From NCBI GenBank assembly GCA_028023455.1, contig JAQFVV010006221.1:9157011-9221010 (forward strand): DNA of 64,000 bases, given 5' to 3'. The first letter of the stretch is position 1; each line of letters starts with the position of its first letter. The notes beneath the pieces were generated by a model. The model was given only the letters and a program-made list of their open reading frames with translations. It was not told the DNA's origin and searched no databases. Origin of the DNA: Epiperipatus broadwayi. Taxonomy: Eukaryota > Onychophora > Udeonychophora > Euonychophora > Peripatidae. Of this stretch, positions 36,913-48,156 are shown one piece after another. Position numbers and translations under genes: made by a program.

Positions 36913-37394
36913 TACAGGCAAAACTCACTATATGTATTGCCACTCACTGCAAGCTAGAGTAATCAATGGATGTCAGGGGCTTGTGCATAAAATCCCCATC
37001 TAGTGCCTACTCATCCAATATCCCCAGACTAGTTTCTGGCTTGTTACCTTCATCAATGAGCAGCTCAGGCTCCTCATTGACAAAGGCCACAAGCCAGAAA
37101 CTCAGGCTCCTCATTGATGAAGGCCACAAGCCAGAAACTAATCTGGGGATATTGGATGAGTAGGCACTAGATGAGGATTTTCAGGCTCCTCACTGACGAA
37201 TGCCACAAACCCGAAACTAGTCTGGGGATATTGGATGAGTAGGCACTAGATAGGGATTTTATGCACAAGTGTTCTGGCAGCCATTGATTACTCTTGCTTG
37301 CAGTGAGTGGCAATACGTATAGTGAGTTTTGCCTGTTTTAATAACAGTTATAAGCAAGCATAAGAAATGGTGATCATGTGATGTTTATTGGCTT
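36913..37394. mobile_element. Foldback element with several family R3 hammerhead units
   Basis: Inverted arms (CACTCACTGCAAGCTAGAGT with AATCAATGGATG, and their complement at 37277-37315) surround one antisense and three sense hammerhead-like units (37022-37061 minus; 37072-37103, 37109-37148 and 37188-37227 plus). AATATCCAAA at 36903-36912 and 37395-37404 looks like a 10-bp TSD. Its outer end TGGTGATCATGTGATGTTTA recurs at the ends of the copies near 10.65, 16.0, 43.15 and 61.93 kb. Confidence 0.65.
37188..37227 (+). ncRNA. Hammerhead ribozyme motif, family R3 (N7 = C)
   Basis: CCTCA | CTGACGA | ATGCCACAAACCC | GAAAC-TA-GT | C | TGGGG. Core canonical (position 7 is free), GUC site and five-pair stem I, but stem II is damaged. 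The neighbour at 37109-37148 has a good stem II (GGC/GCC) but TTGATGA and AATC instead of CTGATGA and AGTC. Confidence 0.5.
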
Positions 37395-37591
37395 AATATC
37401 CAAACACCAAAAGCTCTTTGCATTCAAAAAGAGAAAATTATATCATTTACTAAATGGGTAAAAAATTATTTATAAAAGTTGATATTGGATTTTCTATCCA
37501 AAGAAAGATTGAATTACAGATATGGATAAATAACTACTATTAATTTCAACAGTATATAAATAACTTTTATTACTGTATATATATAACGTTT

Positions 37592-37970
37592 AGGATTAAA
37601 ATCATATCACAGAAAATTTTCATTCAAATATATTATTTAGAATTATTTGTAAGCAGACACATAAAGAATCATTTTAATAAACGTCCAAATGCAATTTTAC
37701 TTTCCATTTTTCAATGCTCATTCATCCAGTCTGATAAAAGGAGAATTCCTCTCTCATCTGATCTCCAACCATATATATATTGTAGATAAATCAATGTTGA
37801 TTTATTTGCAATATATACGGTTGGTGGTCAGATGAAAATGGAATTCTCATTTTACCAGACTGAAAAATAAAATTGCATTGCAAGTTTATTAAAATGATTC
37901 GTTATGAGTTTACTTACAAATAATTCTGAGCAATGTATTTGAACAAAAACCTTCTGCAATATGATTAATA
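37592..37970. repeat. Large foldback element
   Basis: Arms of about 170 nt: ATTAAAATCATATCACAG, AGAATTATTTGTAAGCAGAC, CATTTTAATAAACGTCCAAA, GTCTGATAAAAGGAGAATTC, with complements on the right and TAAATCAATGTTGATTTATT at the tip. No coding sequence, no clear TSD and no hammerhead core. Confidence 0.65.
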
Positions 37971-37984
37971 ACTATGTATTTACC

Positions 37985-38060
37985 TCAAAGCATCATCATC
38001 ATCATAATAATGATAATGATGATGGGGTGGTGATGATGATAATGATAATAATAATAGAAT
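37985..38060. repeat. ATC/GAT-type microsatellite
   Basis: Runs of CATCATCATCATCATAATAA, then GATGATGATAATGATAATAA. Simple-sequence DNA only; an 88-codon frame across it is low-complexity. Confidence 0.85.
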
Positions 38061-38766
38061 AACTTCATAAACATTCTTTTCAGTTAACAGTAAATGGGGT
38101 GGATGATGACCTTCCCATGGCCCATTTTGCAAGTAGCATGCATGAACATATAAACTGAACTGACTCAACATAGAAATCAAACTTGATCTTGAATTCCAGC
38201 TAAAATAACTGGATGATACCAGGAAAGAAAAATGGAGGGCGTTCACTGCTTGGTCACTTTTATATATGCCTGCTGCTTGTAAATTACCTTTAAAAGAATT
38301 GTTATTTCACTGTTAATAAAATTTCCAATTATATATATTAAATTTCCAAACTCATTGCAACAAAATACCATCTACATTAATGTTCAATCTGATGAAACCA
38401 CTAAATATTGACAGAGTTGAATCTGATTTTGACTGTTAAACCAGAAAATGACACCAGGAACATATACCATACTTCCAGAGTTTCTAAAAAATGTAGACTA
38501 AAACCAGATCATGGATGGCAAAACTATTTAGTAATATTATTCATATAAACTATTATTACATAAATTTAGCAAAGAAAACCATAGAAGTCTTAAAACAAAA
38601 TAAACATAGCAACAATCTAAAAAAAAAAATCCTAATCATTATTATGTGTTTCTATTAGTTTTTTAAAATAATCATATTAATCAGGAATTTTTCCAATAGC
38701 TGAAAGACGTCAATTCATAGTCCAGGAAGAAATTTCTGTGAATAAGTTTTACCTTTAACAACTCAC

Positions 38767-38878
38767 TTTTTTTTTTCATATGTCATAGCATCGGCCGGGA
38801 TGCGAACCCACAACCGTCTGCAACCAACTACTTGCTTGCAAGGTGGTTGCGATGACCTCTCAGCTAACAACGTTTGAC
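38767..38878 (-). mobile_element. tRNA-Gly-like SINE, minus strand
   Basis: A complete long variable-arm copy. The TSD AACAACTCAC is perfect at 38757-38766 and 38879-38888. Confidence 0.87.
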
Positions 38879-39099
38879 AACAACTCACATTTTGTCTTTA
38901 AAAAATAAATTAAAAACAAACGCTATCTTTATTAACTTAGTTTATAAATATGTTTGAAAAAATGGTCTTTTAAAAGTGGAAAAATATTTTAAAAAGATGA
39001 GAGTTTTATTCCTAATCCAACAAAAAAAAAAATGCTCAAATTATATACTTAATAAATAGGAAAACATATCATGTATGACAATTTGCAAAAATAGACTGA

Positions 39100-39320
39100 A
39101 ATATAGTCCTATTCCAAGCTACTGAGAAATAACATCCAGTACTCAAGATTTGCCCATACATAAGCATTTGGGTTGAAAGAATAGGTGGATTCATTCTATT
39201 CTTTTGAAAAGACTTTATCTTGTGTTGGAAGTGAAAGTATTCATTTATTAGTATTAATATTCATAAAAAGCACATTACGTTAGCTTGAAAGGCTGATCTT
39301 TAGTTTATTGGATCATATTG
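39100..39320. repeat. Hairpin retroposon fragment
   Basis: CCAGTACTCAAGATTTGCCC, ATACATAAGCATTTGGGTTG and GAATAGGTGGATTCATTC match the centre of the 44.8-kb element, and the right arm (ACGTTAGCTTGAAAGGCTGA) is present. The left arm is missing. Confidence 0.65.
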
Positions 39321-40689
39321 TAACTTATTTTCTTACAGGTTATATCAAAATTAATTTCTAGAAATAGTTTGGTTGTAAAAAACTTGTTTGCTATTTGGGC
39401 TGTGACGCTAAAATATTCTACCAGTGAATACTGAACCCCTGGTTAGGGAAAAGCTTCCACATTGAATTTCTGGATACTCGGTAAATATTACCATGAGAAA
39501 TATTGTTGATTCAAATTTATTTTTTTGTCATGACTTCCTGTTCCTTCAACCATTCCTCCACCAAATATCAGAAAAAAATTGAGTTCACAGAAAATATATA
39601 AAAAATTAAGTAGATTGGGTTTAGCAATAGTTCAAGATATAGTTTCAACATCTAAGATTCATCTCAAATCAAAATTCCTTGAAGTTCAATCAAAAGTGGC
39701 ATAAAAAAATAAAATTCTTAATAATGTTCTAACAAATAACTTTTTTTCAAATCCCACTAATAAATCCATCTGGATTTAATCTTCCTAGATGTAACTGGAG
39801 TCTCATCAACAAATTCAGGACAAGCTATGGTCATCTGATTCATAAATGGAATTTAGAAGCCAATGATCTATGCAGATGTGAATTAAAAGAAATCATAGAT
39901 TTATTGCTTGTTTCTGTATGGTTAATGTAAATATCCTAATAAAGTTCCTAATGATCCAATATTCTATATTGGAATCTCTGTAAATTTCTTCATATGCCAA
40001 ATAAATGATAATCATAACACAAGTAAAATAAAATTACTTTTTTTTTATTTACATACAACAAGATGGAAATCATTTTTAAAGCAGAAGTAAATGTGGTTCA
40101 TCAAGATTAATACAATCAGAAAAATATACCTAAATTTATCACTATAGAAACTCCTGAACACTAAAACATTACAGACTAAGCCTCTGACAAATCTTATCCA
40201 AGAAAGACTTAAAATACAATAAAATGAAACTTTTAATGTGACTCTCAAAATTATCATGAAAACATTTATCAGAGTTATGCATGTCCTAAAATATATATGA
40301 AATATAGTGTTTGCCTGAAAGTTTATAATGATGGCATTCAACTTGTAATTATATATTGGACTATTTCCATCATCAAGAAAATTGTTAAAATGATTTGAGC
40401 AAAAGTCAAAGTTTATTTATACTTTTCCAAGTACATTTAATTGTTAGTAATAAAATATAGGTTACTATAGAACATGACATAATTTAAATACTTTATTCTT
40501 TTTTTTTTTCAAATGCTGCTGGCCTGATCAGTAACATAAAGTTATTTTTTGATTACTGAATTTAAGGTATGGCTATAATCAACTAGACAGAATAGCAGAT
40601 AACACAAATTTTATTGTCTATAAAGCTCTGATATCTGCATTTTGCCTTTTAAGATCAAGCTCATTAAATGGTTTACAAGCATTATGGAT

Positions 40690-41765
40690 TATTTTGCTGT
40701 ATTAACTTATGGAGGTTATTTTCAGAACATAAGAACATTATGTCTACATGTTCTTTTTTAATTTATCTCTATCCAATGTTCTGGTGTTTTTCCAATTGAA
40801 CATATGTTCATTACTGCACATTCAATTTTTTTCTCTGTGATCACTACTTCGTGTTCTTTTAACAATTTTGAATGAAGGATCTAATTTCACTGATATATGT
40901 TCACCTTTACACGGCATTTCATTGATGGAGTTCTTGGTTTTCGGCATTTCAAGTTTAAGTTTTGTAAAGATCTTCACAGTTTGTAATGGCTTTGACAAGT
41001 TTTTACAACCTTATATCGATGATAAATTTTTTTTAAATTTGTCTACTATTCCTGAACTGGATACATTACAATGCTTATTGTTTTTTATATTTTTCTTATT
41101 GTTGTTGTTTATTTAAAATTTTCTTAATGATAGCTGATGAATAACTATTATGTTGGATTTTTTTTCTAAATAATTGACTTCTGAACAAACTTATTTCATT
41201 CTGTTTCATAATGGTAATCCCTTGTGTTTCCATTATGACTGAATGTATATATTAAGTATTTTCTTGTGTGTTGGTAGGGAAGAGTCATAAACAGTTGTTT
41301 TGATGTTGCCATGAAGGAATCATGTCATAAGCGCATCTAAAAATCTAATTTATGTTCTTGTTCTAATTCTTTTGTGCAAATAAATAAAGAAGATATTTTC
41401 ATACAGTATGTCCAGAATGTGCGTAATAGCATTTCATCATGTCCACACATTGAATGTATCAATTGACATAGGAAATCAGACTTTTGGTGATTTTATTTAA
41501 AGTATTATATATCAAATGAAAGTATGATTAAAAGTTCTATTATACTACCATTAGGAACAGTTGTTTTGGTTTGTAAGCTATTATTTTAATTTCTTTCTTA
41601 CAATAGACAATGCTTCCTTACTGGGTACATTGTGAATCAACTTCTCATACCAAAATGTATCAAAATGTCAGTCCTTTCTATCTTTATGTTCTTCATTAAC
41701 TCTATAAATTACTTAGAATCATTGATAAAGCACTATGTCTTATATTCTAAGGGGATAAGAACTTT
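40690..41765 (-). mobile_element. Penelope-like element remnant, antisense (RT region)
   Basis: Minus-strand frames give, in the expected order, a VPSKEALSIVRKKLK block preceded by SLFT-like sequence, then IIELL...F.IQYFK, then LEQEHKLDF followed in a shifted frame by FLDALMT and GNIKTTVY. This is the PLE reverse-transcriptase series (NVP..AL, ..LL.L....F.F, ..FLD......I.T.VYRK). At lower coordinates a decayed stretch reads NSINEMPCKG, possibly the start of the endonuclease region. Many frameshifts make it a fossil. Hammerhead-bearing repeats lie at 42.5 and 42.9 kb, on the side where its 5' terminal repeat would be. Confidence 0.6.
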
Positions 41766-41845
41766 GAGTAAAAAAGTTGGATAAATTGTCATATTATAAA
41801 TAGCAGGTGTAGAACGTTGCTGAAATATTTTTTTTTTTTTACAGA

Positions 41846-41945
41846 TTTGCCTCATTGGTGAAGCATCACTTTAAATTCAGAATTTATAAATCCAAATAGT
41901 ACTGTTATTGGTCAGACTAGCAATATTTAAAAAGAGAGGGGAGGA
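41846..41945 (+). mobile_element. tRNA-headed SINE (family C), degenerate
   Basis: GTACTGTTATTGGTCAGACTAGCAAT matches the family C core. The head (CATTGGTGAAGCATC) keeps only traces of the D-arm. Confidence 0.4.
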
Positions 41946-42111
41946 ACATAGTGCTTGTTAATATTCAATGATGAATGTATTTAAAAAATGTTTGAATTTT
42001 TCTAAAAACTTTTAACAATAGTGCAAGTATTATTATAAACCGAAACGCTATATTTTACATATCCTTATGTTTCATTGTCATCATTGTCAAACATTAACAA
42101 GCTACTACAGC

Positions 42112-42290
42112 ATTAAAGCTCTCCAAGTTCAATCCCCTTTCTCTAATTCACAGGCTCTTTTCTTCACATCATACCAGTAAAGTTTATTATTTCATCTATC
42201 CATATCATATAATATCTCTTTTGGTCATTTACAATTTCTTAGAATCTAATTAAAAACTTTTAACTGTCCTATTATCATTTTTTCTAGGAA
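42112..42290 (-). mobile_element. RTE-type LINE, short 3' fragment, antisense
   Basis: A short, strongly decayed copy of the last part of the same LINE. The plus-strand run CTCTCCAAGTTCAATCC matches the start of the antisense copy at 14.9 kb. It lies between an antisense PLE (40.7-41.8 kb) and a hammerhead repeat (42.5 kb). Confidence 0.5.
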
Positions 42291-42429
42291 TATGCATATA
42301 TGTATATAATTTATTCCAAAACAACCAAATGTGAAAACATTACTATGGTAATTCATAAGCCAAATTTCCATAAGAACCTTTAAAAAAGCTTGCAAATGTG
42401 TTCCAGTCAGTGCATTTGATTGGAACAGT

Positions 42430-42640
42430 AGAAAGCTCTTCAGTAGGGCCACTCAATGCAAGCCATAATAATCAATGGATGTCAGAAAGTTTGTGCATAA
42501 AATCCCTATTCACTGCATATTCCTCTATACCCCTAGACTAGTTTATAGTTTGTGACTTTCATCAGGGCTGAGCTTTGGATATGAGAGCACTGTACCCAAA
42601 TCGTAGGATCTAATGCAATCCTCTAGCAGCCATCTTTTAT
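42430..42640 (-). repeat. Family R3 repeat with decayed hammerhead, antisense
   Basis: Minus strand CAGCCCTGATGAAAGTCACA then AACTATAAACTAGTCTAGGG: CTGATGA is kept but GAAA has become TAAA. The usual outer and inner R3 blocks flank it (GCACAAACTTTCTGACATCC and GATTGCATTAGATCCTACGA on the minus strand). Confidence 0.55.
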
Positions 42641-42889
42641 CTTTTTAGTTAACTAAAATGCAATGAGCCCAAATGAAAACACCATAATGTTTTTGTTGGT
42701 TTTTCCTGCCTAAAAGATAATGATGACTATGGTTATTAAAAAAAAACCAAAGACATTAAAATTTATGGATACTGAACTGGATACAGATCTGGATGACTAT
42801 ACGAGCAAATTAGCTTGGATTGAAAACATTACTGTTTACATTTCGGCTCATTGCTTTATAGATAACTAAAAAGGTAAAAGGTGGCAGCT

Positions 42890-43160
42890 AGAGGGTTGCA
42901 TTAGATCCTAAGATCTAGGTGCTGTGCTCTCAGATCTAAAACTTTTCACTGATAAAAGCCATAAGCTAGAAACTAGTTTGAGGATATTGTAGGAGTAGAT
43001 ACTAGATAATTTTATGCACAAACCTTTTAGCATCCCTTGAATAGTTACTGTTTGCATTATATGGCTTTACTGAAAGGAGAGTTTGCAACAGTTATAAACA
43101 GCTTGTGTAAACATAAAAAACAATGATCATGTGATGTATTTGTTATCAGACAGTTTTTAT
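42890..43160 (+). repeat. Family R3 repeat with decayed hammerhead, sense
   Basis: GGGTTGCATTAGATCCTAAG, TTCACTGATAAAAGCCATAA, GCTAGAAACTAGTTTGAGGA and the outer end GATCATGTGATG. G8 is A, so the ribozyme should be inactive. With the copy at 42.4-42.6 kb it forms an inverted pair about 270 bp apart. Confidence 0.55.
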
Positions 43161-43343
43161 TAAATGCATTTACTTGATTTTTGATATGTCATATCTTTAA
43201 AAAAATAAATATTACTAATACAATCTACAATTGAAAATATCTCTGGCATAACAATTAACAAAGATAATTTACCCCTAAAGCAATTCTGGTTTAGAGGCAA
43301 AACAATCTGAAAAATGCTATTTGTTTGGAAATATATAGTATTT

Positions 43344-43449
43344 TTTTTTTCTCATGTGTCGTAGCATCAGCCAGGAAGCAAACCTTGGTAACTCGGGACA
43401 ACTGCTTGTAAAGCAGCCATCGCTGACCTCTCGACCACGAATGCTTGAC
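43344..43449 (-). mobile_element. tRNA-Gly-like SINE, minus strand
   Basis: Complete copy ending CGACCACGAATGCTTGAC. A perfect 15-bp TSD (AAATATATAGTATTT) at 43329-43343 and 43450-43464. Confidence 0.88.
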
Positions 43450-43843
43450 AAATATATAGTATTTAAAATTACATATCACAAAGGTACAAATTCTCCTTTA
43501 AAAAACTTTGTACTTTCCAATGTATTAGAAACCCTGTGATAATGTTACAATGAACATTTTTAAGATATTTCAAAATTGATCTTTAACAGACTTGAAATAA
43601 AAACTTTCTCAAAGACAAATAAGATTTTAAAATATTATTGAAAATTGGAGGGTATTTATAAAAAAGGAATTTACCAATGAGTATTAAAAGAAAGTCACTT
43701 AATATTTATATAAGTGTAATATTTAACAAATCTAGAAGAAAAGAAAATCAAGTCTATTAGAAACTGAAAATAAACGTGCTAATTTTAATTTTGGAAAATA
43801 AAATGAATAACATGGGCTAGATCTTGTTAAGAATATAAGATGA

Positions 43844-43950
43844 GTCAAGCGTTGTTAGCCGAGAGGTCAGCACAGCTGCCTTGCAAGCAAGCAGTTGGTT
43901 GCAGATGGTTGTTGCGGGTTCGCCTCCTGACCGATGCTATGACATATGAA
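43844..43950 (+). mobile_element. tRNA-Gly-like SINE, plus strand, young
   Basis: Complete long variable-arm copy with a perfect 15-bp TSD (AAGAATATAAGATGA) at 43829-43843 and 43951-43965. The very short A-run and perfect TSD suggest a recent insertion. Confidence 0.89.
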
Positions 43951-44764
43951 AAGAATATAAGATGAATTGAGATACTGCAAAGTACAGATCTCTAATAATA
44001 AAAAGCTTATAGACAGAAACAGAAAGACGAAATAAGATTAGTAGAAGTAAGACAAACATTGACAAGTCAATAGAGTGAATAATGGGAGATTCTAAGAAAA
44101 GATATTATTTATAACAGTGATGATTAAACAACATGATAAATACTGATTCAAAAGTTTTATTTCTGACAGTATACTATGAAAGACAAGAACTCATACTGAA
44201 ATAATTAGAATTTCTAAAAAAATTTAAAAAGAAATAAGATTTTAAAATTAATCCAGTTATATTCTTGTTTATATTTTATTGTCACCTTGGGTTTAAAATA
44301 AACTTGAGGTTGAACAGATTTGTCAAAACTAATGTTTATAAAAATATGACAAGATTAATTTCCATCTTCTTAAAAAATTAGAATAAAATCAGATTTTGCA
44401 TTTATTTTTTGAAAATGATTAATCATAAATTGAATATTCATAAAAGATTCTAAAAAGTTATTAGTGGTGAGGATGATGATGATAATAAATTATTTTATAT
44501 TTTAATAATGCCTTTTCACACAACTTGTAAAAAATACTTATGCATAAATTTAAAATTATTTCAGTATATGTAACTGCTATTTGGCATATCCAGCAATTTT
44601 TCAGCCTGGAATGAATAAACCTTTAAAAATAGTTCAATGGATTTTGTTAATATTATTATGGAGGTATGCATTTGAAAACGAATAATGCTTATATTAACTT
44701 TTTTTTTTTAAAAAAAAAAAAGAAAAATTAAAGATAATGCTAAATTTTTTAATCACAAATGTTA

Positions 44765-45116
44765 ATGAGATATTTATTTTATATAGTGTGATGTTTATAA
44801 ATTGTAATAAACTAATAGTCAGCTTTTCAAGCTAATGCACATGCGCTTTATGAATCTTAATAATAAATTCTAGTAAATTTCGCAGGCGTCATTCATTCAG
44901 ACATAGTAAAAGTAATTTAAAGTGATAGGTTAATATCTTCACGCTCTCATTTCCAGTACTTAAGATTTGCCCATACTTAAGCATTTGGGTTGAAAGAATA
45001 GGTGGATTCATTCTATTCTTTCACAAAGACTTTATCTTGTGTTGAAAATGAGAGTATTCATTTATTATTAAGATTCATAAAGTGCATGTGCATTAGTTTG
45101 AAAAGCTGATCATTAG
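44765..45116. mobile_element. Hairpin retroposon with 17-bp TSD
   Basis: Element of about 352 bp. Leader TTTATTTTATATAGTGTGAT, then arms TCAGCTTTTCAAGCTAATGC with ACATGCGCTTTATGAATC and their complement. The centre contains a second inverted pair (GTGGATTCATTCTATTC and related). The perfect 17-bp direct repeat TTTAATCACAAATGTTA flanks it at 44748-44764 and 45117-45133. No coding sequence. Parts of the centre and right arm recur at 39149-39320. Confidence 0.8.
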
Positions 45117-45133
45117 TTTAATCACAAATGTTA

Positions 45134-46431
45134 TAATAATGTATAAAATCACACTTCAAAAAATGTAAGTTTAAATAAAGCTTATTGATCAAATAATTAT
45201 CTTGACTCATTAAAATTTGTTATAAAAATATTCTAGAACCTACACTGTATGAATGCAATATATGATGATGTTTTCTAATGATTGTTTTTCAAGTCAATAT
45301 TTTTGTATATTATTTTAAATATTGATGATAAAAATAAAATACATTTTCAGAGCATTGGTATAAAATGAAATAATTAAGGCCTATTTTGAGGTAAAAAGAA
45401 ATAGCATTGGAGTTCATTTAATAATATTCTAAGATATATTTATAATCAAATATTGAATACATTTTTAGTTTTCTTGGTAGAAATTTTGTCAGCTTTCTGT
45501 AATAATTAAAAAAAAAAAACGTTCCCATTCAATACAGAAAATATTCCAATTTTGATGAATTTAATCTAACATCAAACATGATAAATAATTTATAATCGTG
45601 CCTTTCTATATCATTTAAAGCAGTGAAAAGTAACAGGATTGAAACCTAAAGATTTTTGTTCAACCTATCACTAAAGATTATTTGAATATCACATGACTTC
45701 CTAAGCAACTGTTAATTTTTTTTTTTATATCTGAAACTTATTTTAATTCAGTATAAATGCAAATAATTATACTTTTATGTACAATTACAGAAAGAATAAA
45801 TACTTTTAAAAACAATAAATATTTTTAAGCCTATTATTTAAATTCATTTCAGTACAATTTAATATCTGCCTTAGTTTAAAAAATTTTAAACAAATAACTT
45901 TTTTTTGTACTATATTTGGTTTTTATTTTTATGGGCATCTTTAAACATATTGAAAGATAGCACTTTTATTATTTATTTAATCAAAAATATTACTCAATAA
46001 AAAACTAACATTATCTCCTTTGTGTAATTCATTATATGACAATTGAAAGATTATATCAACCTACAAAAAAGCTTAAGCTATTGAAATGTTTTCATAAATA
46101 GAGCATGGTTGTGAATAAATAAGTTTTTTTAAAAGCAATAAATAAAAAATGAAAACAAATCATAATTAAACAAACTTATATAAATGTAACAAATGAGTTA
46201 ATAAATTAAAGATAAAAAAATATCAATCTCTTTAATTTAAAATTATAGAAATAAGATTATGAATATAAAAAGTTAATTAAATCAATAAATCAAATAACTG
46301 GGGGGGGGGGGGAGAGAAAACTGTAGAAATAGGATTGAATGTAACAAATTAGATCTTTAATCAGATTAATAGATCATATTAGGTTTTACCAAGTTATAAA
46401 AAAACTATAAAAGAAATATATATTTGCTTTA
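45134..46431. other. AT-rich DNA, no feature recognised
   Basis: Between a hairpin retroposon and the 1.7-kb transposon. Poly-G at about 46302 is the only notable item. Confidence 0.5.
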
Positions 46432-47292
46432 GATAATTGGGTACTTACGGATAATTTGCCTGATGACGTATTTGACCCACCGGTTTCCCTTCCGGTAGGC
46501 ATCGACGATCTTTGTATGACAACGTTGTCATGGCAACGAAGTGACTGGCGTGATTAATCCATCAGAGAGTCAATTTTTTTTTTTTTTTTTAACCGCGAGA
46601 TTTAAAATTCGGAGAGAGATTTTGGAAATTTTTTGATTTTTCTATCTATTGTGATTTTGCTATCCACTTGATAACAGTGATTTTTTTTCAGCACGTCAGC
46701 ACCTGGACTCATATTTGAGCGAGTTTATGTGGAGGCAGTCGTACAAAGCGCTGCAATTTTAGAACATATATCCCAATTCAGTCCTCCACAGTTAACGCTA
46801 TTTGTAAGTAATTTTAATTTTTTTTTATAATAATTATAATTTTAGAATTAATTATATTATTGAATATAGACAATAAGTAATCCAAATGCATGTAAAAGTA
46901 ACGTCACCATTAATGCCATATTCGCATTAAATCTTTATTTTAAATGTACAAACAATTTTTGTTAATATTTCTTCAATGAATTTGTAAATAATTTTCAATA
47001 ATTTTTTTAATAAAATTACCAATATACAGTCCGTTTTTAAAATTACCAAATGCTTGTAGAAAGTACGTCGTGTTACACCACATTTTATACAAGATGGCGA
47101 TTAATGGTAGATTCGCATTAACTTTTTATTTTTTTTTTAAATTTACAAAAAAAATTTTTTTTATATATTTCTTCAATTATCAAACTTCCACTTAATTACA
47201 TTTAATTTGTAAATAATTTTTGGGTTAATATTTCTACAAATATCAAATTATTTTTCGTAAATTCATTAGCCAATGTATGTAAAAGTAGGGCA

Positions 47293-47845
47293 TGTGATCG
47301 CGATTAATGGCACATTTTTATGTGATCGCCATTAACGGCACATTTTCACTAATTTTTTGTTTCTATATTTTGTATTGACCTTATTTTGTATTTCATGCAT
47401 GTAAATTTTCACTAATTTGTCGGGTTTTGTATTTTTGGGTTAATATTTCTACAAATATCAAATTATTTTTCGTAAATTCATCGGCTATACAGTACGCTTT
47501 TAAAATTAGCGAATGATCGCCATTAATGGCACATTTTCAATAATTTATTTTTTTATTTTAAATTGACCTTATTTTGTATTTCATGCATGTAAATTTTCAC
47601 TAATTTGTTGGGTTTTTTTCTACAAATATCAAATTATTTTTCGTAAATTCATTGGCTATATTTTGTATTTTATATCTTGTACTACAAGCTTCGCTTGGCA
47701 AAAACACCCAGGGCCCCCCCCCCAACAACTCCAGCGCTACGCGCTGTGATCGCCATTAATGGCACATTTTCAATAATTTATTTTTTTATTTTGTATTGAC
47801 CTTATTTTGTATTTCATGCATGTAAATTTTCACTAATTTGTTGGG
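47293..47845 (+). repeat. Internal three-fold repeat in the 1.7-kb transposon
   Basis: CGCCATTAATGGCACATTTT, TGACCTTATTTTGTATTTCA and TGCATGTAAATTTTCACTAA recur in order starting near 47309, 47518 and 47749, with ATATCAAATTATTTTTCGTA between. A poly-C run (47706-47722) and AGCGCTACGCGCT lie before the third copy. Confidence 0.7.
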
Positions 47846-47983
47846 TACATTTTAAATAATTTTGTGTTACTATATTTGTATTCACCGTATTAAATTTTCA
47901 CAAATTTTTTTTTTTTGTATTTTTTTCCAGGACCAAGAAGAAGCATGCTGGTGTTCCTTTTGTTTTTTATCACATGCTCAACC

Positions 47984-48156
47984 GATGACGTATTACCCTG
48001 AAGGTATACCGGTTTAATGTTGCGCTTTTTAACGTGACGTGTTCACGTGATATGCGGGCACATCTTATCGAGTAGATGTGTCTGCAGATCACTTGGAGAC
48101 GTTATCTTAAAAATTGCAACATTAGACCGGTATGCCTTCAGGGTAATACGTCATCA
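47984..48156. repeat. Internal long hairpin at the 3' end of the 1.7-kb transposon
   Basis: GATGACGTATTACCCTGAAG, GTATACCGGT and TTAATGTTGC at 47984-48023 are matched in inverse by GCAACATTAGACCGGTATGC and CTTCAGGGTAATACGTCATC at 48116-48155, leaving a loop of about 90 nt. The inner part of the terminal repeat is thus present a third time, as if a second copy of the end had been added. Confidence 0.7.

Noticed and set aside
40868-41116. 82-codon plus-strand frame
   Set aside because: It is the antisense of a decayed Penelope-like element; the informative frames are on the minus strand.
46461-46470. CTGATGA in the terminal repeats of the 1.7-kb transposon
   Set aside because: No GAAA at hammerhead spacing; a chance heptamer.
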